Source: Rhynchospora pubera (lineage: Eukaryota; Streptophyta; Magnoliopsida; Poales; Cyperaceae). Taken from it: a DNA stretch of 64,000 bases. The stretch covers positions 147,726,901 to 147,790,900 of the forward strand of contig CM051459.1 of NCBI GenBank assembly GCA_028095005.1, read 5' to 3'. This document shows, piece after piece, positions 12,151-24,250 of this stretch. Within the stretch, counting starts at the first letter, position 1, and each line of letters starts with the position of its first letter. Both the position numbers and the translations under genes were made by a program. The notes under the pieces are model-generated. The model saw only the letters and a program-made list of their open reading frames with translations, did not search any database and was not told the origin of the DNA.

Positions 12151-13469
12151 AGATGCGAACCCAGACAGTTAAATTGGCTGCCAGGACGTGCACACTGCAC
12201 AGGGAGAGGAGGCGCGCAAAATCGGGAATAAAAGCAGCCACATGACATGCGCCAATTCCAAAATAGGGCCGGAGCACAAAAAAACCATAACAACGACGGA
12301 AGGAAAAGGAGAGGCGAGCAGCACAACAACAGAAGCACCGAGACCATATGGAGTAGGGATCGACAGACAAGCCGCGTTGACCAACGCAAGCCATCGGATG
12401 AGCGACAACGCACCAAAGTCCGCGACAAAGCAGTTGGCGGCAACAGTAGATCGTGGTGCGAGGTACGGCGGAGGTGAGGGAGAAAGTGAGAACAAAATAA
12501 AAAAAAAAGTACGCTCCCATCGATTCCGTCGCATGAGAAGCATCCAACGGTTGAGATGGACAGACCGAAACCAACGGAGAGGATGACAATACTGTAGATA
12601 GCACAGTAACAGAGCTCCCACGCGCAAGTCACGCGTGCGGAGCCTTATATATTTCTAATTTCTAATCTCCCAAGCGCTTCCTCTCTTGTGATTTGGTCAT
12701 GTGGGACTAAAGAAGCGCTTGTGTAGCAACTAGCAAGTAATAACACAGAAAAAACCGGACAGTGCTATTTGTAATACGTTGATTATGCGGGCTTAAGTTT
12801 ATTTTCGAATTATAAGAAAGGCCGGTCCGATACAGGCCTTATTATCTAAGCCTGATATATGCTTTGCAGTTGAAACCTTTATCAGAATGAACAGACTACC
12901 ATACTTTCTGAAATATACTTTGCAAACGATGAGCTTCCATACTCTGCAAAAATCTCTCTTCCTTTTCTTTAATCCTTTTTTCATTTCTAACTTTAAACTC
13001 ACAGTTGGAAGACTGCATACTTTTTACTCGGTATAATATAATTCCTAATAGGTGAGCAAGCGCATCTTAATTAACAAAAGAAGTTGTGGAAGAATTCAAA
13101 GCCAGATTTTCCAGAGGCAAGATGTGTATACTTAACTATGGCTTCAGAAACAACCAGCCAGTTTTCATGGTACTAAAACTGCAAAATTAAGCCAATATAT
13201 ATGCTACTTATTAAACCCAAATGAAAATAATAATAATGACAAATCGATGCAATTAAATGAAACTTGGCTTCAAATAACATAATTTCCGAGCAAGTCATCT
13301 TCAATGCTAACTTTGCATTTGTTTTTTATTTTCTCCCTGTTAAATAATAGGTTTAACATGTAAAACCGAACTAGATTATGTGCAAAAGTTAACTCTTACA
13401 TCCCACCATTTTGAATTAGAATAAAAAAACAACAAAAGAAGACTCAAATCCCTATTGTTAAGTCAATCA
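11607..13469. other. No supported gene; several overlapping frames near 12 kb
   Basis: Frames of up to 238 codons overlap on both strands at 11888-12632, but they lack recognisable motifs and are rich in Ser, Leu, Phe and Cys, as expected of a purine-biased strand read in reverse. The minus strand here could be the leader of the four-exon unit downstream. A short inverted repeat (CAAGCGCTTC / GAAGCGCTTG) lies at about 12671-12722. Confidence 0.3.
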
Positions 13470-16400
13470 TCAAGCACCATACTTGGGAGCCTTCCAAAGT
13501 TTGAATGCCACTTCATGTAGAAAACGGTCTGCCAGCATGGCCAAATTTCCTCCATTCTACATGAAAAACACACAAAAAATTAAAAATGAGAAATTACAAA
13601 AAGAGGAACAGATATTGCTTGAGATAAATAGCATGTAAAATATTCAAAAAAGTTGCAGTTATAAAACACAGACCATTAAATACTGGTTCTGGATCTTATT
13701 GACATGACAATGTACCAGTACAGTATGATTTTTCAGTTCTTTTTTTAAAAAATTTCCAATTTAAACCTAAATATAAAATCAAACCCAACAAAACAAAAGA
13801 CATAAAACAGACATTTAGAACTGCAACTGGTACCATCAATTGGAAGTGATAAAAGCAAATGTGCCCTTGGCAGCAGTATGAGATGTATCTCATAATAAAG
13901 ATCAAACTAGCCTTATGGCAGTTCAAGTAGGCCATGTTTTGGAGTACTAATGAGCCTTATGGCAAAGTTGTGGGATCTCAAATAGCGGAATTTAAGAATC
14001 TTTCCACAAAAGTAAATTGTACAAATGGTCAAAAGTATGATTCATTTCCCAGCTTGGTCGCTAACATTTCCAACATTCAATTTCAAGAGCTCTTGCATTA
14101 AGCATGCCATATTGGTAGGCTGGTAGCATTTGGGGATGTCCATTTATACTGCTAAGTTCAAACTGAACTAAATTTGGTCCGGTTGAACTTCTATTCATTT
14201 CGCATCAAGGTGCGGGTGCAAAATTCAATTCATTCATCATAACTATAAAGCATTGAATTGATAAATTATGTAATAACGTGTGTCATATTATGATACATAC
14301 ATAATATTTACTAATATTTTCTTTCCAATTGGCTTTCATTAGTCAAATTCAAATTGCAAACCAAATCGAACCAAAAGAACCAAACAACTGAACCATTTTA
14401 TCCAAAATAAATTAACTTTAGTAAAACAATATCAACCAACCACTTGGGCATCCCTACTAACACTCGATGAAATGCTTATTGAATTGTTTGGCTATGGCAT
14501 CACATAATATCGGCAATATTTGAGTAAATTCAATGTAACTCAGACAACTATCAACTCAATTTTCTGTTCATCTGTGACCAATCACAGCCGCCTTTCAGTG
14601 TGGGCATCTACACAGTAAGTGATCTATACTAGCCTCTCCAAAGGAAAAATGATTTACTACCAAGCAGAGAAGAGAGCACATAAGGAATAGCCATCTTATT
14701 TTTTGCTCTTTATAGATTTTGCATCATTCGGAAGAGTTAACAATAATTAGCAATTAATTACAAGCCAGTATACAAACCAAGAGAGACTAGTAATGTTACC
14801 AAGACGACAAATCCATAAAAGACGATTCCAGTGAAATTGCAACTATTAATTAAGTAATAACAGTAATTTGGCAATTTTGGTATGTTATCAGAAGAAAGTA
14901 CTATTCCTACTATTTGATCAAGAACAAAGAAAGGTACCTTATTGAATTCCTCAAAGGTAAAGGCGTTGGCCAGGTCTCTCCTAGTCACCCCATCCTGCCA
15001 TTGTGCAACCAGCATTGGATAATCATGCCTACAGAAACATAATAATTTGCTTTTTTAAGTGAGGTTACCAGGCAATCCTTGATAAGCGCATGCAAGTTTC
15101 TCTACAAACCACCAATTACTTGAACTATAACACCTTTGTGTACCTGTGTTATGCCTCTAATAGTAACTAAACATTGGATGCAATGAATAGATTGTTCACC
15201 TAATTTCATCTAAAGGCTTCCCATTCTTCATGGTATAACTCTGGCATGGCCGAAGCAAACCTAGGTCAGAGTTCATCTCTTTTATGAGGGACATTGGCGG
15301 CCTATCTGACAACTTTTCATAGCTCAAGACAACAGACATGTGGAGCCGAGATGACACAGCTGATCCAGGGGTAGCACTTTCCAATATTGTCCCTACTAGA
15401 TGGTCAAGCCAGTCAGCTGAACTCTTCTCTTTCTGGGTCTTTAAGGTTTCAGTTGTTATATGCAGAAGTAGCAAATCATATTCAGATGCTTCTAGAACAT
15501 TTCCTTCGGAAAATCCTAGAAGAGTGAGAAGCTTAGATGGTAGTTCTGACGGGTCAGTTTCCTCCAGTGGGAGAGTCGATAGAGAAAGATCTGAAGCCAG
15601 AGAGTTTACACTAGGAGAGCTGCTGAAAATGGCAGCCCTGAGGCCCATAAACCTGAAAATAAAATAAAAAAATAATAACAAAGGTAAGATTTAAATGTGG
15701 AATTGTTGATGAGAAGCTCAAAAAATGTGTTATAGAGTGGGCTTTTTAACCACACAATCATAGGAAAATGGCTTATGTCAGACCTAGAATGCATTGTTTC
15801 TCATAAATTCAATCAAATATATTAAAAAGCTTGACAAAACTGCAGCAATTGATGTTACACTATTTTAATTATGTCAAAGTCAAACTGTAGCACTTTATAC
15901 AAGTCACCTGTTTGATAATTCTGGTACAGAAGACTGCTCCACATCAGCGGTAGGACCAGCATCGATGCTCTTCCCCTTCTGAATTATTAATAACAACGTC
16001 AGAATAGATTCATTTCTATTTGTAACTAACATTTTTTGTTTGTTTTAAGATGGGCAAAAGAAGGTTGCAACCTCAGCAATGTAGAAATCATATGCATCAA
16101 GCAATTGTGCGAAATCTAAAGCTGCTCTGCTGTCAACAATAGAGTCTGAAAATAATCCCAATTAAGAATTAGGATTTCCAATTTAAACCAGAGGATATGA
16201 AAACCTTAAACAAATAGAACAACAAATACCCTCTTTGCTTATTATCCTACGTAACGTTAAACAAATAGAAAAGAATACAAAGTTACATTGACATTCATAG
16301 AATGAAAGAAAACCGAAATTAAAAACGAAAATAAGAGACGAGAGAGAAGATTGACCTTGGGATGGCAGAGATCGGAGAGAGAGGAAGCCGCAGGAGGAGA

Positions 16401-16497
16401 GAGACGCAAAGGAATGGAGGTTGGAGTGCGAGGCGGAGATAAGCGACGCCAGGCCATCTCCGTACAACACAAGAGCACGGCTCGGCTTATCCGCCAT
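13470..16497 (-). CDS. Conserved plant protein of unknown function, six exons, 305 aa
   Basis: Exons read on the minus strand are 16497-16356, 16145-16072, 15978-15908, 15652-15200, 15028-14938 and 13556-13470. Every junction has GT/AG and the phases agree, giving 918 nt including a TGA. The protein starts MADKPSRALVLYGDGLA, continues with DSRAALDFAQLLDAYDFYIA, and ends FKLWKAPKYGA. It has no signal peptide or membrane span. The hydrophobic LVLYGDGLA start and the later block around HDYPMLVAQWQDGVTRRD recall the fold of alkaline-phosphatase/cofactor-independent phosphoglycerate mutase-like proteins, but I see no full metal-binding set, so no reaction is assigned. The start is the first in-frame ATG. 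The gene stands alone; the nearest intact neighbour is the CYP74 gene on the same strand. Confidence 0.85.
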
Positions 16498-18304
16498 TGT
16501 TGATCGATGATGGAGGCTCCGATCTGATTCTTTCTTTGATTTTCGATTTTGTTCGAAGTGGGAAGTGGGAAGTGGAAGTGCAATGGAAGTCGCTGGAGAA
16601 CAAGCAAAAAATTGATCGCTTTGGATTTACGAGGAGAATGTGATGTTGGGGCCTACTTGTCAGCGATAGAATGGTATGGGAAAGATTAGAAGGGAAAAGG
16701 AAAGGAAATTACTGGGCTATACTTTGAAAATATAAGGGCTGCCAGCCCAAATCCGTCGTGTATCAATCCTCCTGTCACTGCTGGGCTATATATTTGTCAA
16801 AGTAAATAACTGTTAGCCATATATATATCTAATCAATGTATTAATGTGTATCCATAACTTTTAGTATTTTAATAATTATTTAGTTGTATTTATAACGGAT
16901 ATAAAACAACACTGCTGCAAACTATGTGGTGAACAGATTTTTTTGACAAAAAAAAAAATAGTGGATCAGGATAATGTACTCTACATTTAAGTTAAATTGA
17001 AAATTGTAACCTTTGCATTTGAGTAGCAGTGGATAAATAATGAATTAATGATGCTTGTGAAGTGGGCATAATATCTTATTATTTATACTTCAAGTTATTT
17101 ATACTTTTGCATGTGGACGTGTTGACCAGGAAATTAAGTAAGATTATCCGTTGATAAATATGGGATGGGCATGTTTCTGGACAAATTCATGACATGCATA
17201 TGCGTGATTCACGTGTATAGTCTTGGAAAAAGCACCGTATCTTTTCCGATTTTATTTTTCCTAATAGTTCGGTAAAGCTTCAGGAGTGGAATATTTTATA
17301 CATAATATGCTAGCTATTTATGTTCGTGCGATTTGTATTTTTTTCCAATTAATCATTTTAGTTGTAGTCCGAGCTCTTTGCAATTCAAATTATCTTGTCG
17401 TATGATTTTTCTTTTTTAAAGTAATAACTTTTATCACCTTTCAGCTTAAAATTGAGTGCGGCCTCGCCTTTTCATGATAGAATATATAGGAAAATATACT
17501 GAGTGGTCAAAATATGAAAAATCACAAATGTCAAAATGCCCAAGATGCGTTTTTGTGTTTTGCTCAAGACCGTCAAGCCCACATGGCCACATCTGACAAA
17601 CCTTCAAAGGCATCACTGCATCAGGGTTTTAAACATTTTAATACCATATATGCTGGCATGCACCCTCCCTGCTAGTGGCAGAAATTCAGTATTTTCTGTA
17701 ATTTCCATATATTTTATCTCATAATACTGAATATCGCCAATTCAGTCACTGTTCCAGATCTTGGTATTACCAAAAAAATTTTCAGTATTCGCTACGGTAT
17801 TAAAAACACTGTTCAGAGGTGCATCCCAATAAAGGTCAAACAAATGGATGGGAGCTTCTTCTTCCCCTTTTCTTTTTTGCAAAGCATGTAAAAAACGGAG
17901 CTTGCTGGTAGGAACTTAAAAAGGTGAAATGGTTAATGGCATTTCAATGCTTCGTCGGCTACTTTTTCAAGTTGAAGTTAATTAGCAATTTAGCATAGCC
18001 TATCTATTGCAAAGCAGTGAACAAACATGCATGCTGGACTGCTGGTGGGAATTAATATTGGTGGTATTAATTAAATAGTGTAAAAGTTGGACAACAGCAA
18101 TTTAACCTTGGACCGGCTAGCATAAGAGACATCCTAACTAGGAAAGCAGTTCTTTATTGGACCGATTCAACATTTAGGAACATCGCTTTTGTTTTTGTTT
18201 ATATTTTTTCAACACTAAACTCTAGCTAGGTTTAAAATCTCAGCCAAAAATAAAAATGTACTTTAATTAAACATGCTGAAATTACATAGATATTATAGAA
18301 AATG
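16498..18304. other. Intergenic, no gene seen
   Basis: AT-rich spacer between the 5' end of the six-exon gene and the 3' end of the CYP74 gene. No motif-bearing frame was seen. A weak inverted repeat around CAGGGTTTTAAAC and AAAAACACTG (about 17623-17811) has no TSD. Confidence 0.5.
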
Positions 18305-19768
18305 TTAAGAAAGGGACATGAGATATTTGTGTTCATTATGAGAAGCTTTCTTGACAGATTTGAAAAAAATCCTGGGTTCAAGTAGCAGCATTCCATCATG
18401 CACTGCTGAGAACGTGTCGTACCGAAGAAATAGATCTACCACGAACAATTGGCCGACCAAGATCACCATGTCCTTTCCCGGGCACTGCTTGTTACCCACT
18501 GTTGGTACTACCGTCTGTGGTCCATTCGACCAATACACATACTCCAGTAACTTCTTTCCTTCGTCACCTACAAATCTATCGGGTATGAAATCTTCAGCAT
18601 TTTTGAATACTTTCTCATCCCTCATTGCAAGGGGTTGGTAACCACATAACATTTCCCCTTTCTTCACTCTAAAAGCCGCGTCATGACTCTCTATTATGAG
18701 GTCCGTTCTGGCATGGCCGAATTGATTCTCTACCGGTGGGTCTAGGCGCAATGCTTCCAAGACGACTGATTTGGTTAGCTCCATCTTCCCCAAGGCATCA
18801 AAGGTGATTTCGCCGTTTGTTGACTTAACCGCTAACCGGATTTCTTGCGCCAATTTTTTGTGTAATTTCTCCCCAGCATGAGCGAGCCATTTCAGGATTG
18901 TTGGCATCAAGACCTTGAAACCAGTGCTTGCATTGAATATTGTCATGAAAATCAGGTTGTGGAGTGCCACATGGCGTGATAGTCCAAACTTGCTTGTGGC
19001 GTCCTCCAGCAAAGACTCACCTGCTTTGGAGAAGAACTCCTCGAGAGCTTTGTACTCGCGGCTCACAAGGAACGGTGGAAGTGGAACCCAATGCAAGAGG
19101 AGATCTTCAATAGGCCATGGGATGAATTTATTTAGGTGGCTTACTATTGGATGGACTTGGAACAGCAGCCATATGGCAGCCTTCTTAGATGCTGATGGAC
19201 CGATGACTTCACTAGGCACAGCACCCAGGAATGCATCACATGTGAAATCAAATGCTGCTATTTGGTTAAGGCTGTTGAACTCCACAGGGCCAGAGGCTAA
19301 TTTTGCCTCTACAGAATCGAAAAGGGAAGAGTATGTTTCATGAAAGGCGGGGATGAAATAGGATTTGCGAGATGCTAACAGGTGGAATGAAAATGATTTG
19401 AGAGATGAGTGCAGCTGTTCAGTGGTGTCGAGGAAAGCCATTGGCCGGATGCCTGAGTAGAGGGACTGGGATGGGACGTAAGTGCCGACGACAGTGTTCT
19501 TCTTTTCAACCTTAGATGGATCAAATAGTACACGAAAGCTCTTTGCGTCCAAAACGGCAACAACACGGGGGTCAGGAGATATGAAATTGCCAGGTGGAAT
19601 GTTCGTTCGCAGCACCGTGGAGTTATTTTTGGTCATACGGGATTTGAAGTAGTCCATGTGGCCTTGAAAATAGTAGAACTGGAGACGATCATAGATTGGA
19701 GAGAGAACGGGGATGCCATAGTTGCCTGGGATTGTTTTTATCGGTAGGCCTGAAGGTGACGTGGCCAT
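18305..19768 (-). CDS. CYP74 family enzyme, allene oxide synthase-like, 487 aa
   Basis: A single-exon frame for an atypical cytochrome P450 of the CYP74 family, which rearranges fatty-acid hydroperoxides without O2 or a reductase. It resembles allene oxide synthase (jasmonate branch) throughout: IPGNYGIPVLSPIYDRL near residue 13, EALRLDPPVE (ExxR helix, about residue 340), ESHDAAFRVKKGEMLCGYQP (about 360-380) and the haem loop PTVGNKQCPGKD with its Cys ligand (about 430). The I-helix reads FNASTGF instead of the FNxxGGx typical of the family; the Asn is kept. The usual Phe in the KKDLFTGTY region is Val here (TVVGTY). No chloroplast transit peptide is obvious, unlike many dicot AOS proteins. 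Full length and intact, so probably functional; hydroperoxide lyase or epoxyalcohol synthase activity is an alternative. Confidence 0.9.
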   Translation of the reverse strand: MATSPSGLPIKTIPGNYGIPVLSPIYDRLQFYYFQGHMDYFKSRMTKNNSTVLRTNIPPGNFISPDPRVVAVLDAKSFRVLFDPSKVEKKNTVVGTYVPSQSLYSGIRPMAFLDTTEQLHSSLKSFSFHLLASRKSYFIPAFHETYSSLFDSVEAKLASGPVEFNSLNQIAAFDFTCDAFLGAVPSEVIGPSASKKAAIWLLFQVHPIVSHLNKFIPWPIEDLLLHWVPLPPFLVSREYKALEEFFSKAGESLLEDATSKFGLSRHVALHNLIFMTIFNASTGFKVLMPTILKWLAHAGEKLHKKLAQEIRLAVKSTNGEITFDALGKMELTKSVVLEALRLDPPVENQFGHARTDLIIESHDAAFRVKKGEMLCGYQPLAMRDEKVFKNAEDFIPDRFVGDEGKKLLEYVYWSNGPQTVVPTVGNKQCPGKDMVILVGQLFVVDLFLRYDTFSAVHDGMLLLEPRIFFKSVKKASHNEHKYLMSLS

Positions 19769-20270
19769 AGAATTGGCCAGCTAGCTAGCTAATACCCTGT
19801 AACTTCGGTATGTATTAAGAAGAAGGCTTAGTGCTAAAGAGCTACACGGAGACTTCTATCCAACTAGAGCAGTTTTTATAGCAAACATAAAAGGACCTTT
19901 TAGAATATTTACATGATTTTTTTTTATTAATTTCATAATGAGAATACACAGATACTGCTAGTCTACCAAGGAAAGCTTCAGAAATCTAAAATATCATTTC
20001 GTTTTATAAGTAGTGATGAATCATGCATTCAAATTTTAAAATTTAATTTTCAGGACGTAAAGAGCAAGTAGGCAAGTAGCAGCAATCTATATGGAATGCC
20101 TATTGCGGGATTTCAAGTTTTCAACTTCAAAGATTTAGTATTTTTCCTTCCTCACAGGTACAGAGTTTTGCAGTGGTTAATAATTAAATAAATCGATTAT
20201 CAAATGAATCTGACAGATACTGATAGTCAACTCCTGCCAGCCCTTTACCAAGTTTCGGAATTAATACTAC
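19769..20270. other. CYP74 upstream region
   Basis: AT-rich sequence upstream of the CYP74 gene. Apart from the TATA-like site listed separately, no element was recognised with confidence. Confidence 0.4.
19874..19881 (-). promoter_or_regulatory. TATA-like box of the CYP74 gene
   Basis: On the minus strand this reads CTATAAAA, about 105 bases before the ATG at 19768, a usual distance for a plant TATA box plus a short leader. Confidence 0.5.
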
Positions 20271-20274
20271 TAAG

Positions 20275-20489
20275 CCGTGCTCCAGATTGCTTGGGCGGAG
20301 CCGCGGAGGGGATATTAGATTAAGAGAATCCACAACTCAAGTAAAAGGGAATTAGAGGAGGGATGAAGGGATGAGGTAACAGCGACTTCTCTATTGAATT
20401 CACCCCAAATCATTAATCCTCCATTTGTGGTGACAAATTTCCGGGCACCCTTTTCCTCCCCACTGAAATCTACTAGTACTGGAGCACAG
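20275..20489. mobile_element. Possible MITE with GTGCTCCAG ends
   Basis: Imperfect inverted ends CCGTGCTCCAG (20275-20285) and CTGGAGCACAG (20479-20489) enclose about 215 bp. The same end motif recurs at 21552-21949. No clear TSD was seen. Confidence 0.35.
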
Positions 20490-21344
20490 ATCTGGTTCTC
20501 TTGATCGAGTCAACAAACCAAGCTAGAAACAAATGTTTGAGGTTTTTTTTTGACTCGATCCATAATATATATATATTTGGTTGCAGTTGGGTTCAACAAA
20601 ACCTAGAGCCTGGTTAAAATGTGATATCGGCGTATTCAACAAATTAATGATTGGTTTTGTATATTTTTAAAGTGGCAATGTTACTGCATATATGTTTTGC
20701 GGTTGAATATGAATATAGCATCCGCAACTGTAGGTTTAAAAATTACAAAATTGATCCTTCCAAACAAGCATTGCAATTAATACTTGTATTCTATAAATTC
20801 TCTTATAAAAACTTTCAGTTAAGTCGGGAAAAAAAAAGTGAAGCACTTGATCTTCATCTATTAAAAAACAAAGACAAAAACAGACCAAATTAGCCTGCGT
20901 GAGATTGATGGGAATTGATTCAACGTGCATCCAACTAGCTAGATCCTTTCACTTAATTAACTTTGAATGGTTAGATTGTACTCTAAACACTTTTCTTCCT
21001 ATTTTCTTGAGCTAATCATTCGTGTGACCCACTGGAAAGTACAACAAAATGTGTTTATCAATATGCTTCTAAATTTTTTCTTTAAAAAAATATGCTTCTA
21101 AATAAAATTACACTGTGGATAACTCAATTCTGTCAGTGGAAAATTAATTGCATTTGTAATAAATTAACAATTAGCCTTGTTAAAGCTTTTTTTTTTATGC
21201 TAACATAGCGTTTTATAAAGGCGTGGTTCCTAACTGGATTATGAGCTTTCATTTATGTTTACACGGTGCTGCATTTTCGAATACAAGATCGGATTGTGTC
21301 CACGAGTTGACTTGTATATAACAGCCCCTGCCAGGTTCAATTCA
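20490..21344. other. No gene seen
   Basis: AT-rich stretch with short frames only and no recognisable protein or RNA motif. Confidence 0.5.
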
Positions 21345-21364
21345 GGGGGGGGGGGGGGGGGGGG
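21345..21364. repeat. Homopolymer of 20 G
   Basis: An uninterrupted run of 20 guanines. The exact length is liable to polymerase or sequencing error. Confidence 0.9.
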
Positions 21365-21551
21365 AGAATCCAATGAAGAAAAAAGTCTAGCTTTGACAGA
21401 TCGGTGCTACATCTACATGCGCTGAGATACATCCGCATGAATCACATGCTGAGGGAGAAGCTGTCAGTTTCTCCGATTCTTTCTTTTTTCTGTTAAATAA
21501 ATAAAATATGATAACCGACTAGCAAAAAAACCACTTCTTAAAAACAATTGG

Positions 21552-21949
21552 GGCTGTGCTCCAGAACTAGCATAATAAAGAAAGGGGAAGGGACGGAGAG
21601 GTCAGGAGAGGAAGAGTAGACTGGAGAAAGAACTAGAGTAAACTATCTTACTTGCTCCAGAGGTGTTTACAAGGGGAGAGAAAGAAAAAAGTAATAATAA
21701 CTTGAGATGACTATTTTATCCTTGAGACCATGTCTATATCAAAAGTTTTGGAGGTCATTTATGTAATTGATCAACACATGTTACTTTGTCTACACTTCGA
21801 TTTGGGAGTAACAAAAATTGAAATTTTAGAGTAACAGGCGCACCTTCTTTCTCCTTCCGTTCCTCTATTGTTTTGACGCTGGAGCGAGTAACGCTCTACC
21901 TCTTACCTTCCGTTCCTCTACTTCCAAAATATCATCTTGGAGCATAGCC
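21552..21949. mobile_element. Possible MITE with GGCTRTGCTCCA ends
   Basis: The left end GGCTGTGCTCCAG and the right end, reading GGCTATGCTCCAAG in reverse complement, enclose about 400 bp containing purine-rich and pyrimidine-rich mirrored segments. No convincing TSD. Confidence 0.35.
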
Positions 21950-22218
21950 TAAATGCCTAAGGGAGTTACACACACAACATGTATATAACTGAAATCTCAG
22001 TCTCTCGAGTTCTAATTTCCAAATGACCGATCGAGATATCTCATTTAGTTTCTTAAAATTATTGTTATTCAATGGTTCAAAATTTTCGGACTTAATTTAG
22101 ACAGCATCTTTCCTTCCAAAAACACATTTTTTTAAATATACAACAATGCTTGCTGAAAAGTTGAACTCATATTATTTCTGATTCATCACTCCATCCCATA
22201 TATAATTCTTTTCATTAT

Positions 22219-22377
22219 GGCTCCGTTTGGATTCCATTTAGAAAGAAGAGAAGAAAGAATAAGAGAATAAATTTATTATAAACAATCCAAAACTCTTCAC
22301 AAAGTTACACACTTCCCAATACTTTTTCCCACTTCTTCCATTTTTTCCTTCTTCCCACACCTTATCCAAACGGAGCC
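22219..22377. mobile_element. Tourist-like MITE (159 bp)
   Basis: TIRs GGCTCCGTTTGGAT / ATCCAAACGGAGCC enclose 159 bp, flanked by TAT at 22216-22218 and 22378-22380. The interior (AACTCTTCACAAAGTTACAC) is the reverse complement of the matching part of the 5442-5583 copy, so the two are family members in opposite orientation. Confidence 0.7.
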
Positions 22378-22548
22378 TATATGCTTAAAAAAAAGTAAAT
22401 AATTATCAACTACAGTTGTGTTAAATAAAATATCATGTTACAATTAATTGTGTTGATGTTCAATTTCCTAACTTTAATAAAGAATTATCTTACCTAAAAG
22501 ATAGAATACTACAATTATAGAATAAGGGGAGAAAAGAGAACCAGCTTT

Positions 22549-22700
22549 TGGTTTAGTGGTAAAGATCAATGCATCTTAAATGATAGATCGCAAGTTTGAA
22601 ATCAAACTGAAAGATCAGCTTACACATTGCCCTATCGTCAAAACTCCGCTGCTTCTGAGTCACCACGCTAACTTGATTGAGATGGGATGTCCTCTGCGTG
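22549..22700 (+). mobile_element. tRNA-derived SINE-like segment
   Basis: A box A-like TTTAGTGGTAAAG is followed about 40 bases later by a box B-like AGTTTGAAATC, the spacing and order of a Pol III promoter in plant SINEs. The cloverleaf is not preserved, so it is not a tRNA gene. The 3' limit is unclear. Confidence 0.35.
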
Positions 22701-23190
22701 AAGGAAACCCTGTCTGCCTCGAATTCTTTTGTTGGACTGACTTTCCATAAAGAAAGGCTATCATCAGGATCAGCAGAAGGACTAAGAGTCGTAGCACTAG
22801 CAATATAAAAGTTCTTTCATAGACGTTTAATTTAAAAGTAAGTTGGATGGCTTAGATTCCAATATATCTTAAAAAAAATAATAATAAAATAAGGGGAGCA
22901 AGAAGTAGCTTGAAGGTAAAGGAGGCGGCCTATGGAACGAACTCTACTTAAATTTTAATTAACTTCATTTTATAAATAAAAATAATAAATTAAGTTGTGT
23001 AATTGTTGCATTTTAAATAGCAGACTTAATAGTGGATATATATATAACTAATGATGCATGTGATGCAATAAATGCTCAGTGCAAAATATTGTTATTTTCG
23101 GTAAAGCAAGATAAAATATTTCATGACCTGCATACGCGTAAAACATGCATGATGCATCCATCTTCTTGAAGTACAGAGTATAATAAGGCG
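22701..23190. other. No gene seen
   Basis: AT-rich non-coding sequence. A second tRNA-like start (GTAGCTTGAAGGTAAAGGAG) near 22907 may be another SINE remnant. Confidence 0.35.
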
Positions 23191-23194
23191 ACAA

Positions 23195-24250
23195 ATACTG
23201 CTTGTGCAGCACTGTTTAACCGTTTATCGTTTTCATTTCGTCTCTTCGAAACGTTTAACAAAATTATTTTTATATTTCGTTTGTTAAACAAAACGGTTAG
23301 TCGTTTAACTATTTTATGTCATTTTTGAAATATATTTCAAATATTTATGAACAAATTTTGATGAACCGGTTGTAGTATCAAACTAGTCATTTATGCATAA
23401 AAATTATTTATCAAAAAACGTGTATAAAAATTATTTATCAAATTGGAAACAACTACACGTTTTGATCGCTTTGAAATATGAACATATGTATAAAAATAAT
23501 TGTCAGTTAATTGATCGTCTTTTGAAAGAAACGGTTAACACAAATAAAAAATTGTTTAATGTCATAAATGAAACAGTTAACGAAATAACTCGGTTTCGTG
23601 ACTGTTGTCCATGTTATGCACCCCTAGCTAGACCTGCAAAAGAAACAAAACGAACACAAAACAACCTATTTTTGTTAACCATTTCGTATATTGGCACGAA
23701 ATAAAAATTAATTTGCTTTAACAGTTTCACTTAAAATAACGATCAAAATGATCAAAACGATCAATTAACCGACTATTGAGTTTTATATATATTTTTCTAT
23801 TTCGGAAAGATCAGAACGTGTAAGTATGTTCAATTTGTTACTATGACAATTAATTTTTGTACATGTTGTCCTATTTTACATGCATAAAATTTGATACTAC
23901 AATATTCCTGATTCATCAAAATTTGCTCACAAATACTTTAAGGGCGTGTTTGGTATGTGGCGAACAGAGGTGTTCACGAACTAGGAAATTCTCGCGCAAA
24001 CCAAACAAACGCGAAACAAGAACAACACGCGGTTCGCGCGTGGATTCTAAGTTCCCACTTTTCGGAGAATCCACGAACTTGTGAACGAACAACAAAAACC
24101 ACTTTTTTAAATATTACTGGGTTCACGAACCCCAATTCGATGGACCTTCCCAAACACGCCCTAAAATTACATAAAAATGACATAAAACGATTAAACGAAA
24201 ATAAACGAAACAAAAAGCCAATTTCGTTAATCCTTTTTTTTAACAAATGA
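23195..24250. repeat. hAT-like debris rich in GTTTAAC/GTTAAC motifs
   Basis: Dense copies of CGTTTAAC, GGTTAAC and AAACGAAAC occur on both sides of a TAGACCTGCA at about 23632, which matches the terminal TAGACCTG of the intact hAT at 43535. It is probably one or two deleted hAT relatives, interrupted by the MITE at 23942. No boundary is certain. Confidence 0.3.
23942..24161. mobile_element. Tourist-like MITE (220 bp)
   Basis: TIRs GGGCGTGTTTGG / CCAAACACGCCC are flanked by TAA at 23939-23941 and 24162-24164. The internal GTTCACGAAC motifs are partly mirrored. TIR and 3-bp TSD fit PIF/Harbinger-derived MITEs. Confidence 0.7.

Noticed and set aside
11888..12632. Overlapping frames of 130-238 codons on both strands
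   Set aside because: Frames overlap on opposite strands, have skewed composition and show no family motifs. They are best explained by a purine-rich strand with few stops.
17623..17811. Weak inverted repeat that could be a hAT-type MITE
   Set aside because: Only about 16 bases match imperfectly, and the 8-bp flanks differ.
22549..22640. Possible tRNA gene
   Set aside because: Box A and box B-like motifs are present but no cloverleaf or acceptor stem can be drawn; a SINE is more likely.
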